Assembly (NCBI GenBank): GCA_902492455.1
Contig: CABULH010000001.1
Span: 288,292-352,291 of the forward strand
DNA length: 64,000 bases
Reading direction: 5' to 3'
DNA from: an uncultured Oscillospiraceae bacterium
Lineage (GTDB): Bacteria > Bacillota > Clostridia > Oscillospirales > Acutalibacteraceae
Position numbers and translations under genes: made by a program. Under the pieces are notes generated by a model. It was not told where the DNA came from. It saw nothing but the letters and a program-made list of their open reading frames with translations, and did no database searches. Within the stretch, counting starts at the first letter, position 1. The number at the start of each line of letters is the position of its first letter. Shown one piece after another: positions 20,698-28,664 of the stretch.

Positions 20698-21454
20698 TTC
20701 TCGTGCAAAACGGCTGCTGACAGGCTTGGCGGCCCTTCTTTTCTGGCTCACTGTCTGGCAGGTGATCAGCATGGCGGTGGGACAGGAGCTGCTGATCCCC
20801 GCCCCGCTGAAGGTGGCCAAGACCCTTTGGCGTTTGCTGGGCAGCGCCTCGTTTTGGCAATCCGCGGGCTTTTCGCTGGTGCGGGTAGCGGTGGGTTTTT
20901 TGGCGGCAGTGATCGCAGGCTGCGGGGCAGCGGTGCTCACCGTTCGTTTTCAAACGGTGAGGATTCTGCTCTCTCCGCTGCTGAAGGTGATCCGGGCGGC
21001 GCCGGTGGCCTCTTTCATCATCCTGGCGCTGGTGTGGATCCGCACCAACCGCCTGCCCGCCTTTATCGCTTTCCTGATGGTGGTGCCGGTGATCTGGGCC
21101 AATGTGGAAAGAGGCATCCGGGAAACGGATGGACGGTTGCTGGAGATGGCCCGGGTTTTCCAGATGAGTTGGTGGAAGACTTTGCTGCGGATACGGGTGC
21201 CGTCGGTGATGCCTTATCTGCTCACCGCCTGTACCACCGGCCTGGGCTTTGCCTGGAAATCCGGTATCGCAGCGGAGGTGATCTGCCGCCCGGCCGCCTC
21301 CATCGGCAGGCAGCTGCAGGACGCCAAAACCTATCTGGAAACGCCGGAGGTGTTCGCCTGGACGGCGGTGGCCGTGGCACTCAGCCTGGCGTTGGAGCAT
21401 CTTCTGGTGGCGGCCGTTCGCCGGTTTGGCCGTCGGTACAATGTAGATATATGA
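20672..21454 (+). CDS. ABC transporter permease (SsuC/TauC-like)
   Basis: 260 residues. I chose ATG 20672 because GGGAGGGG lies 9 bases upstream, inside the end of the binding-protein gene. Six membrane segments of the BPD_transp_1 fold are present. The ATPase-docking EAA loop is seen at about residues 150-170 as ETDGRLLEMARVFQMSWWKTL. It forms the membrane channel for the upstream binding protein. No ATP-binding subunit gene follows: the next gene is convergent, so the ATPase must be supplied from elsewhere. Confidence 0.92.
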   Translation: MKRSITAPDSRAKRLLTGLAALLFWLTVWQVISMAVGQELLIPAPLKVAKTLWRLLGSASFWQSAGFSLVRVAVGFLAAVIAGCGAAVLTVRFQTVRILLSPLLKVIRAAPVASFIILALVWIRTNRLPAFIAFLMVVPVIWANVERGIRETDGRLLEMARVFQMSWWKTLLRIRVPSVMPYLLTACTTGLGFAWKSGIAAEVICRPAASIGRQLQDAKTYLETPEVFAWTAVAVALSLALEHLLVAAVRRFGRRYNVDI

Positions 21455-21464
21455 AGTCAATGAG

Positions 21465-21506
21465 ACAGCAAAGAGGAAGGCACCTACCTTCCTCTTTGCT
21501 GTTCTT
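21465..21506. terminator. Intrinsic terminator between convergent genes
   Basis: A perfect 16-bp stem (ACAGCAAAGAGGAAGG 21465-21480 with 21487-21502), a 6-base loop and a short T-rich tail. It follows the permease and faces the end of the minus-strand lipoprotein gene. Confidence 0.88.
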
Positions 21507-21527
21507 CATCTATTTACCGGTAAACCT

Positions 21528-22247
21528 TTATGATAAATAGGGCTCCATGTATTTCACAAAATAATCGCTGATAGCGGACGGTACGCTGACTGCGATGAGT
21601 TTTTCGTATTCGCCGTGTCCATAATCATATTGATAGACAAAATATAGGGCGTTATCGATGATATAATATTCATGTCCTTTGCTGGAGATAAAAAGAGAAT
21701 CCTTACTTTCTTTATAAAAAACCAAACGCTTGGTTTGTTTATTGTCCGGCATAGGAAGTTCAACTTTCTTTATTTTGCGATTGTGTTTTGCATCAAAAGG
21801 CAGATATTCGGAACTTTCTGCAAAATCCAGCAACGCTTGAAATTGCTGGGGATCTACGTCCTGCAATTCTACAAACTGCTGTGTAGTTTCAGTGGATTTG
21901 ACGCCGATGATGCATTGGTATAAAAAATTTTTCGGATCAGAATAGTAAAGGCACGCTTCTTCGTAATTTTCTTCATCACAATAAATCGTCCCGGAGGTAT
22001 ATGGTCCGATATCTGCATGAAACAGGTGAAAGGTATCGTGTTCGATTTTTTGGAATTCGATATGGTTGACAGTAAACATATCATCATCGAAGTCAAATCC
22101 ATTCGGAAACAGTGTTCCGTAAAATCCGGTTTTATAGGTGCGGTTTTCAAAGCTGACAGAAGCCGGTCCGTTCGGACTCATATGAAAACATCCCGACAAA
22201 GTAAACATACCCGCCAGCAGCATTGTTCCAAATGTTTTTTTCATCAT
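21528..22247 (-). CDS. Lipoprotein of unknown function, AT-rich gene
   Basis: 239 residues from the ATG at 22247, which is preceded by AAAAGGTGAG; a second ATG follows directly, and the longer frame to 22391 has no start signal. The signal peptide MMKKTFGTMLLAGMFTLSGC ends in the lipobox LSGC. The mature domain is rich in aromatic and acidic residues with no motif I recognise. Base composition is clearly more AT-rich than the flanking genes, suggesting recent acquisition. Stands alone between a terminator and a poor intergenic region. Function unknown. Confidence 0.75.
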   Translation of the reverse strand: MMKKTFGTMLLAGMFTLSGCFHMSPNGPASVSFENRTYKTGFYGTLFPNGFDFDDDMFTVNHIEFQKIEHDTFHLFHADIGPYTSGTIYCDEENYEEACLYYSDPKNFLYQCIIGVKSTETTQQFVELQDVDPQQFQALLDFAESSEYLPFDAKHNRKIKKVELPMPDNKQTKRLVFYKESKDSLFISSKGHEYYIIDNALYFVYQYDYGHGEYEKLIAVSVPSAISDYFVKYMEPYLS

Positions 22248-22669
22248 CTCACCTTTTTTTAACAGAAGATATCCTCTTGATAAATTTGATGATAACAGGC
22301 TACTTTTAGAATAGCATACGATTGGTTGAAAATCAATTCTGTCCATTGAGATGGATAACCCCCATTGCGTCATTTTTTGCGCCGGGTTCATAACAGGACT
22401 TATGCTTGCGTATCATTCGTCGGAAGGGTATAATAGATACAGTCCTAAAGGAAGATATCTGATCTTTTCGGCGGTGTCTTTGTGTTTGCCTATTGTCATG
22501 AAGTTGGCGCTGTCCGCCAACTCCGAACAGCCTCTTGCAGATCCACCGTACCAGTATTAGTGATTATTCAGGAATAGGCGCATGACAGCGGACATGCAAA
22601 GCAAAAGCCTTTTTATGATGTTTATAGGTTCCAACAGAAAATGAGGAAAACGGGAAAGGCGGAACATCC
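22248..22669. other. Long AT-rich intergenic region with a weak ORF
   Basis: About 420 bases. The promoter of the minus-strand lipoprotein gene should lie near 22260-22330. A 69-codon plus-strand frame (22351-22560) encodes two hydrophobic stretches (VIFCAGFITGLMLAY and LIFSAVSLCLPIVMKLAL) but has no ribosome binding site and no neighbour it would serve; it could be a gene remnant or chance. I see no RNA gene or repeat. Confidence 0.45.
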
Positions 22670-23794
22670 ATGCCCAGTTTCAAGAGCAAGCTTCTCAGCG
22701 GCACCATGAAAAGCGTCAAGCCTATTCTCACCGGCATGCGAATCCCCGAACAGCGCAAGGGTATGAATCTGCTGCATTATATTCACCCCAAGCCAAAGGA
22801 TGTGCGGCTGCAGGAGGCGGAAGAATGTCCTCTGCCCGGCAAATGGGCCATTCCACGGAATCGGATTCCCGGCAAAGCGATTCTTTACACCCATGGCGGC
22901 GCCTATGTCTATGGTTCCCCTTCCACCCATGAGGCTCTTATCAGCCGTTTGGCGGAAAAAAGTGGGGTGGCGGTTTTCGCCTATGACTACCGGCTGGCCC
23001 CGGAGCACCCTTTTCCCGCAGCCCTGGAGGATGCGGTGGCAGCCTTCGATTATCTGCTGGCACAGGGAATGGAACCACGGGATATCGTGCTGTGCGGCGA
23101 TTCCGCCGGCGGCGGATTATCCCTTGCTCTGGCGCTGGCTCTGCGGGATCGGGGACGGCAATTGCCCGCCGCACTGGCGGTGATTTCGCCCTGGACGGAT
23201 CTCACCGAATCAGGAGATTCTCATTACCGCAATGCTGAGATCGATCCACTGATCTCCAGTGAGGAACTGCGAGAGGACGCGCTGCTGTATGCGGGCAACC
23301 AGGATTTGCACAATCCCTATATCTCCCCGCTGTATGGCGATTTCACCGGTTTCCCGTCGGTGCTGATCCATGTGGGTACCAACGAGGTGCTGCTGGATGA
23401 TTCCCGCAATCTGGCCCTGGAAATGGATAAACAGGGCGTGGATGTGGATATCGATATTTATGAAGGCATGTGGCATGTATGGCACATGTACGACGTTCCG
23501 GAGGCACGGGCGGCCATCAACAAGATGGTGTGGTTTATCCAGACGGCGTTGGAACTGGACGGCATGAAGAAGCGCACCATTCGGCCCGGCGCGCGTTACC
23601 GTCATTTCAAGGGCAAGGATTACCGTGTCCTATATGTGGCGCGGCACAGCGAAACCTTGGAAGAGATGGTGGTCTACCAGCAGCTCTATGGGGAAATGGG
23701 CATTTGGGTACGGCCGCTGGAGATGTTTCTGGAAACGGTGGAGCACGGCGGCAAGCAGGTGTATCGCTTTGCGGAGATCGACGATGATGAATGA
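22670..23794 (+). CDS. Alpha/beta-hydrolase esterase fused to a DUF1653 domain
   Basis: 374 residues. Residues about 25-305 are a hormone-sensitive-lipase-type esterase: oxyanion motif HGGAYVYGS, nucleophile in GDSAGGG, acid in the HVGTNEVLLDD segment and the catalytic histidine near MWHVWH. Residues about 306-372 are a DUF1653 domain (YRHFKGKDYRVL, HSETLEEMVVYQ, GIWVRPLEMF). DUF1653 normally occurs as a separate small protein. AAAGGCGGAA precedes the ATG. The stop overlaps nothing, but the next gene starts 24 bp later, so the pair is probably co-translated. Substrate is unknown; short-chain esters are typical for the family. Confidence 0.9.
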   Translation: MPSFKSKLLSGTMKSVKPILTGMRIPEQRKGMNLLHYIHPKPKDVRLQEAEECPLPGKWAIPRNRIPGKAILYTHGGAYVYGSPSTHEALISRLAEKSGVAVFAYDYRLAPEHPFPAALEDAVAAFDYLLAQGMEPRDIVLCGDSAGGGLSLALALALRDRGRQLPAALAVISPWTDLTESGDSHYRNAEIDPLISSEELREDALLYAGNQDLHNPYISPLYGDFTGFPSVLIHVGTNEVLLDDSRNLALEMDKQGVDVDIDIYEGMWHVWHMYDVPEARAAINKMVWFIQTALELDGMKKRTIRPGARYRHFKGKDYRVLYVARHSETLEEMVVYQQLYGEMGIWVRPLEMFLETVEHGGKQVYRFAEIDDDE

Positions 23795-23817
23795 ATGCCG
23801 GTGGAAGGGCTGAGACG

Positions 23818-25092
23818 ATGGAAGTCAAGAGAAAAAGATGGATGCCGCTGGATAACTCCGCCAAGATTTATCCAGCGGTGATGTCCCGGGACTGGGCGGC
23901 GGTTTTTCGGGTCAGTGTCACCTTGAAAGAACCGATTCAGCCGGAAATCCTCCAGCAGGCTTTGGAGGATACGGTTGTGCGCATCCCCAGCTTCAGTCTT
24001 TCGCTGCACCGCGGCGCCTTTTGGTATTATCTGGATACCAATGAACATCCGCCTCACGTGGAGGAGGATGTGAAAAATCCCTGCAAAAAGATTGACAAGC
24101 GGGAAAACGACGGCTACTGCTTCCGGGTCCGCTATTATCGCTGCCGCATTGCGGTGGAGCTATTTCACTCGTTGGCAGACGGCACCGGTGCCATGATTTT
24201 TCTCAAGACTCTGGCCGGCCGTTATCTGCAGCTGCTTGGCTGCCCGGTCGCCGCAGGTGAGGGGATGCTGGATTGCTCTCACTCGCCCCGGGAAGAAGAG
24301 ATGGAGGACAGCCACCTGAAATACGCCCGCTTCCGCCATATTGAAGGACGAAAGGAAGCGAGGGCCTATCATCCCCGGATGACCCGGGAGCCGGTGCCCA
24401 CTCTGCATATTATCACCGCCTCCATGCCGGTGGACCAGGTTCATCAGCGGGCCAAGGCGCTGGGCGTGACCATCAACGAGTATCTGGCCGGGGGACTGTG
24501 TTATGCCTTTTATGTCCGGCAGCGCGAGGAACAGAATCGGCGGCAGTATCCGGTGAAAATCAGCGTGCCCATCAATATGCGGGCCTTTTATCCCTCCGAA
24601 ACGGTGCGGAATTTTTCCCTTTTTGTCAATCCTGGCATTGATCCGGATTATGGGGAGTATACTTTTGAGGAGATCGTGCAGCACATCCATCATTTCATGC
24701 GGCTGCGGCTCAATGAAAAGTACCTCAATGCGGTGCTTTCCGCCAATGTGGGCAATGAGAAGAATACCGCCATGCGGGTGGTGCCGCTGTTCCTGAAAAA
24801 TTTTGCCATGAGTTTGGCCTACCGCCTGTACGGGGAAAGCCGCTACAGCATCGGGTTTTCCAATCTGGGCGTGATGAAGGTGCCGGATGGCATGGAGCCT
24901 TATGTGGAACGGTTTGATTTTATGATGGGACCGCCTCGATTCAACGGCCACGGCGCCACCGCCGTCAGCTATGGCGGGACGCTGTATTTTACCCTGGTCC
25001 GAGTGGTGGAGGAAACGGACGTGGAACGGCTGTTTTTCACCGAGCTGGTGAAGCGGGGCGTCCATGTCAAGCTGGAAAGCAACAACGATTGA
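23818..25092 (+). CDS. Condensation/alcohol acetyltransferase-like protein
   Basis: 424 residues from the ATG at 23818, 8-10 bases after GGAAGGG. The HxxxDG motif of the CoA-dependent acyltransferase/condensation superfamily is present as HSLADG at about residues 116-121, and the second half shows the expected YPVKISVPINMRAFYP region and a VSYGGTLYFTLVR strand near the end. Such proteins transfer acyl groups or condense acyl thioesters; the actual substrate here is unknown. It lies between an esterase-DUF1653 fusion and a zinc-ribbon membrane protein, a recurring trio in Clostridia, which suggests a shared envelope-lipid or acyl task. Confidence 0.8.
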   Translation: MEVKRKRWMPLDNSAKIYPAVMSRDWAAVFRVSVTLKEPIQPEILQQALEDTVVRIPSFSLSLHRGAFWYYLDTNEHPPHVEEDVKNPCKKIDKRENDGYCFRVRYYRCRIAVELFHSLADGTGAMIFLKTLAGRYLQLLGCPVAAGEGMLDCSHSPREEEMEDSHLKYARFRHIEGRKEARAYHPRMTREPVPTLHIITASMPVDQVHQRAKALGVTINEYLAGGLCYAFYVRQREEQNRRQYPVKISVPINMRAFYPSETVRNFSLFVNPGIDPDYGEYTFEEIVQHIHHFMRLRLNEKYLNAVLSANVGNEKNTAMRVVPLFLKNFAMSLAYRLYGESRYSIGFSNLGVMKVPDGMEPYVERFDFMMGPPRFNGHGATAVSYGGTLYFTLVRVVEETDVERLFFTELVKRGVHVKLESNND

Positions 25093-25125
25093 CAGAACCT
25101 GACGGGTTCCGGAAGGATGAGAAAA

Positions 25126-25833
25126 ATGTCCTATTGCGTCAACTGTGGTGTGGAGCTGGCGGATTCCGAGCGGGAATGTCCCCTTTGCCATACGGAGGTA
25201 CAGAATCCCCGGCATCCCTATGACCACAAGGTCCCCAAGCCTTTTCCCAACCAGCTGGATTTATTTGAGCCGGAGGATAATCGGGGATTTGCCGCGGCGA
25301 TCATCACCCTGCTGCTGGCTTTGCCCGCCGCCATTTGCTTGGCTTGCGACGTGGCCTACACCAAGGGCGCGGGATGGTCTATGCTGGTGGTGGGAGCCGC
25401 CGCCATGCTGTGGGTATTCATTGTGCCGCCTATTTTTATCCGCCGCCATGCCGTGCTGCTCTGCGGTACTCTGGATACCGCGGCGGTGTTGGGATATCTC
25501 TGGCTGGTGGAGCATTATGCCGCCAAGGGAAGTTGGTTCCAGGCTATGGCCGTGCCTCTAGTGATTTTAATTGATATCCTGTTTACGGCGGATTATTTGC
25601 TGGTGACAAAAGCGATTCACGGCCGTTTCCGGCAGATGGCCCTGGTGCTGGCCTCCGTGCCGCTGCTGCTGATCGGTGTGGAGGTTTGTCTGGATCTTTA
25701 TTTGAGCGGGACGGTATCCTTGCTCTGGTCTTTTGTGGTATCGATTCCCTGTTTGATTTTGGCACTGCTGCTGGTGGTGCTGGGCCGCCGGGAGCGCTTC
25801 CGGCAGCAGATGCGCAAGCGGCTGCATATGTGA
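25126..25833 (+). CDS. Zinc-ribbon membrane protein (DUF6320-like)
   Basis: 235 residues from the ATG at 25126 with GGAAGG 9 bases upstream; an ATG at 25117 is too close to that site. The N terminus is a zinc ribbon with CVNCG and CPLCH knuckles (C4, C7, C20, C23 approximately), followed by a proline-rich linker and six to seven membrane helices (about 60-225). A basic C-terminal tail ends the protein. Function unknown. Third gene of the module starting at 22670; 13 bp separate it from a lipoprotein gene. Confidence 0.82.
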   Translation: MSYCVNCGVELADSERECPLCHTEVQNPRHPYDHKVPKPFPNQLDLFEPEDNRGFAAAIITLLLALPAAICLACDVAYTKGAGWSMLVVGAAAMLWVFIVPPIFIRRHAVLLCGTLDTAAVLGYLWLVEHYAAKGSWFQAMAVPLVILIDILFTADYLLVTKAIHGRFRQMALVLASVPLLLIGVEVCLDLYLSGTVSLLWSFVVSIPCLILALLLVVLGRRERFRQQMRKRLHM

Positions 25834-25845
25834 GGAGGCCGGCGT

Positions 25846-26655
25846 ATGAAGCAAATTCTGTCAGGCATCCTGCTGACCTTCCTGCTGCTGATCACCGGCT
25901 GCGCGCCGGCCGACGGCGGCAGCAGGATATCGAAGAGTTCATCGGAAAGCGGTCCTTCGCTCTTCTCCGGCGATGCTCGATGGCAGGACTTGTCTTTGAC
26001 CGGAGACCTGTTCTCTCGGGCATCTCTGGGAGAGGGCGTATATGAAACCGATGACACGGCGCTGATTCAGGCGCTTTGGAGCCGGCTGGCGGCGGAGGAA
26101 TGGCAGACGACAGCGGAGGATGGCGCTGCGGCGGAGCAACCGATAGGCCTGATTTTTTCCGCTGAAGAAACCGTGCGGGTCCGTCTGTATCTCAATGGAA
26201 GGATGGCGCTGCGGACCGGTGAAGGGGAAGAGGCTTGGTATCAAGGAGGGACGAACGTATATGCGGCGGTTCGGGAGAAGGCACGGGACTTTATCGCTTC
26301 CCGGCAGACAGAGCTGCCTCCGTTGGAAACCTGGGCGCGGGTGCTGGATTCCGCCAATCTTACAGCCACGGCTGACGATGGAGAGCGGAGCTATACGATG
26401 ACTGCTGAAAAGAAGGGGATCCTTCGGGAACTGCCAGGGGATTTCACCGGCTGGGAGCCGATTCCGGAGGCGGATTCTTATTCCCGTTATTATCTGTCCT
26501 TCTACACGGCGGAAGCGGGATTTGAAGGGGAGATCCGGGTTTTTCCGGAAGAAAACCGCATCGTTTTGGATGCGGCGTCTCCTGAGGGCAGTGTGCGGCG
26601 GGATTATCAGGTGGATATCCGGGTGATCCAGCAGATAAACAAGCAGCTGCTGTGA
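25846..26655 (+). CDS. Lipoprotein of unknown function
   Basis: 269 residues. Signal peptide MKQILSGILLTFLLLITGC with lipobox ITGC, then a Ser-rich linker and a mature domain with alternating beta strands. A FxSAEETVRVRLYLNG segment near residue 105 and a second related region near 190-240 suggest two similar domains, but I do not recognise the family. It follows the zinc-ribbon membrane protein by 12 bp and is probably in the same operon. GGAGG lies 9 bases before the ATG. Confidence 0.78.
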   Translation: MKQILSGILLTFLLLITGCAPADGGSRISKSSSESGPSLFSGDARWQDLSLTGDLFSRASLGEGVYETDDTALIQALWSRLAAEEWQTTAEDGAAAEQPIGLIFSAEETVRVRLYLNGRMALRTGEGEEAWYQGGTNVYAAVREKARDFIASRQTELPPLETWARVLDSANLTATADDGERSYTMTAEKKGILRELPGDFTGWEPIPEADSYSRYYLSFYTAEAGFEGEIRVFPEENRIVLDAASPEGSVRRDYQVDIRVIQQINKQLL

Positions 26656-26713
26656 TGAAATGTGGCCAGATCGATGAATTGACGGCTGATAACCGACGGA
26701 TTTCGGGAAATAC

Positions 26714-26742
26714 TTGAGAAATAGGAAAATTTATGCTATCAT
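26714..26742 (+). promoter_or_regulatory. Promoter of typA
   Basis: TTGAGA (26714-26719), a 17-base spacer and TATCAT (26737-26742), about 70 bases before the typA start. Confidence 0.65.
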
Positions 26743-26810
26743 TAATCGGTTAGGGTTAAAGTCTGTAAAGAATGGACAGGCTATTTCGATTGGATGGGAA
26801 GAATAACAGC

Positions 26811-28637
26811 ATGGGAAAAAGAGAAAACCTCCGCAATATCGCCATTATCGCTCACGTAGACCATGGCAAGACCACCCTGGTGGATCAGATGCTGCGGCAG
26901 AGCGGCGTCTTCCGCGCCAATGAGCAGGTGGCGGAACGGGTCATGGATTCCAATGATCTGGAACGGGAACGGGGCATCACCATTCTGGCGAAAAACACCG
27001 CCGTCATGTACGGCGATACCAAGATCAATATTGTGGACACCCCCGGCCACGCGGACTTCGGCGGAGAAGTGGAGCGCATCCTCATGATGGTGGACGGCGT
27101 GCTGCTGCTGGTGGACGCTTTCGAGGGGTGTATGCCTCAGACGCGCTTTGTGCTGAAAAAGGCCTTGGGCCTGGGCAAACGCCCGCTGGTGGTGATCAAC
27201 AAAATCGACCGGGACGGCGCCCGGCCGGCGGAGGTGATCGACGAACTGCTGGATCTGTTTATCGAACTGGGAGCAGATGAGGATCAGCTGGATTTTCCGG
27301 TGATCTACGCTTCCGGAAGGGACGGTTATTCTTCTCTGGATCCGGACGTTCGGGAAGGGGATATGCAGCCTTTGTTTGAGGCGATCCTGCAGCATGTACC
27401 CGCCCCGGAAGGAGATTTGGAAGGGCCGCTGCAGATCCTTTTCTCCAATATCGATTATGACGATTACACCGGGCGGATCGGCATCGGCCGGGTGGAGCGA
27501 GGTGCAGTGAAAAACGGTCAGGCGGTGGTGATCTGCAAAACCGACGGCACCACGGTGAATGCCCGGATCGGCAAGCTGTATCAGTTTGAGGGACTTAAAC
27601 GGGTGGAATACGACAGCGCCGCTATGGGCGACCTGATCGCGGTGACCGGCATCACCGACCTGAATATCGGTGAAACTGCCTGCAGCCCGGATTGTGTGGA
27701 GGCGCTGCCCTTTGTCAAGATCGACGAGCCCACTATCTCCATGCTTTTCATGGTGAATAACAGTCCCTTCGCCGGACGGGAGGGCAAATTCGTCACCTCC
27801 CGGAATATCCGGGACCGGCTGTTCAAAGAAGTGGAGACCAACGTCAGCATGCGGGTCAAGGAAACCGACAGCACCGATGCTTTCGAAGTATCGGGCCGGG
27901 GTGAGCTGCATCTGTCCATCCTGATCGAAACCATGCGGCGGCAGGGCTTTGAATTCGCCGTCAGCCGTCCCCAGGTTATCTACAAGCGGGACGAAGAGGG
28001 CAAGCTGCTGGAACCCATGGAGCTGCTGATGATCGAGGTGCCGGAGCAGTATGTGGGCGCGGTGATGGAAAAGCTGGGATCCCGTAAGGCGGAAATCGTC
28101 AACATGGGTACCAGGGATACCGGGGTCAGCCATCTGGAATTTCGTATCCCTGCCCGCGGTCTGATGGGATATCGGCAGCAGTTCCTCACCGATACCAACG
28201 GCAACGGCATTATGAACAGTGTTTTCGACGGCTATGAGCCGTATAAGGGAGATATCCCCCAGCGGGTGCAGGGATCTCTGGTGGTGTTTGAAACCGGGGA
28301 AACCAGCAGCTATGGCCTGTTTAACGCCCAGGATCGGGGCGACCTGTTCGTCGGTCCCGGGGTGGAGGTCTACGAAGGAATGATCATCGGCGAATCCCCC
28401 AAGAACGAGGACGTGACGGTGAACGTATGCAAAAAGAAGCACGTCACCAACATGAGGGCCGCCGGTTCCGACGAGGCGCTGCGGCTGACGCCGCCCACTG
28501 TTTTGTCACTGGAACAGTCGTTGGAATTTATCAACGATGACGAGCTGGTGGAGGTCACCCCCAAAAGCATCCGGCTGCGCAAGAGGATTCTGTCCCGTGA
28601 ACAGCGGATGAAGGAAATGTCCAAGAAAAAAGGGTAA
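26811..28637 (+). CDS. typA: Translational GTPase TypA/BipA
   Basis: 608 residues from the ATG at 26811; the frame is open to 26772 but [22 protein letters not shown] is the usual start. All G motifs are present: AHVDHGKTT (G1), ERGITI (G2), [11 protein letters not shown] (G3) and NKIDRDGA (G4). Domain II, the EF-G-like domains III and V and the TypA-specific C-terminal domain (from about 480) follow in order. TypA binds the ribosome and helps 50S assembly and stress or cold growth. Own promoter upstream. comEC-like gene follows 27 bp later. Confidence 0.97.
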   Translation: MGKRENLRNIAIIAHVDHGKTTLVDQMLRQSGVFRANEQVAERVMDSNDLERERGITILAKNTAVMYGDTKINIVDTPGHADFGGEVERILMMVDGVLLLVDAFEGCMPQTRFVLKKALGLGKRPLVVINKIDRDGARPAEVIDELLDLFIELGADEDQLDFPVIYASGRDGYSSLDPDVREGDMQPLFEAILQHVPAPEGDLEGPLQILFSNIDYDDYTGRIGIGRVERGAVKNGQAVVICKTDGTTVNARIGKLYQFEGLKRVEYDSAAMGDLIAVTGITDLNIGETACSPDCVEALPFVKIDEPTISMLFMVNNSPFAGREGKFVTSRNIRDRLFKEVETNVSMRVKETDSTDAFEVSGRGELHLSILIETMRRQGFEFAVSRPQVIYKRDEEGKLLEPMELLMIEVPEQYVGAVMEKLGSRKAEIVNMGTRDTGVSHLEFRIPARGLMGYRQQFLTDTNGNGIMNSVFDGYEPYKGDIPQRVQGSLVVFETGETSSYGLFNAQDRGDLFVGPGVEVYEGMIIGESPKNEDVTVNVCKKKHVTNMRAAGSDEALRLTPPTVLSLEQSLEFINDDELVEVTPKSIRLRKRILSREQRMKEMSKKKG

Positions 28638-28664
28638 ACATGCCGCGATGGGGAGGGAGAGCCC

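Noticed and set aside
22351..22560. A 69-codon ORF with two hydrophobic segments
   Set aside because: No ribosome site, no promoter and no homologous neighbour; reported only as part of the intergenic region.
26781..28442. A 553-codon minus-strand frame opposite typA
   Set aside because: Antisense shadow of an unmistakable GTPase gene.
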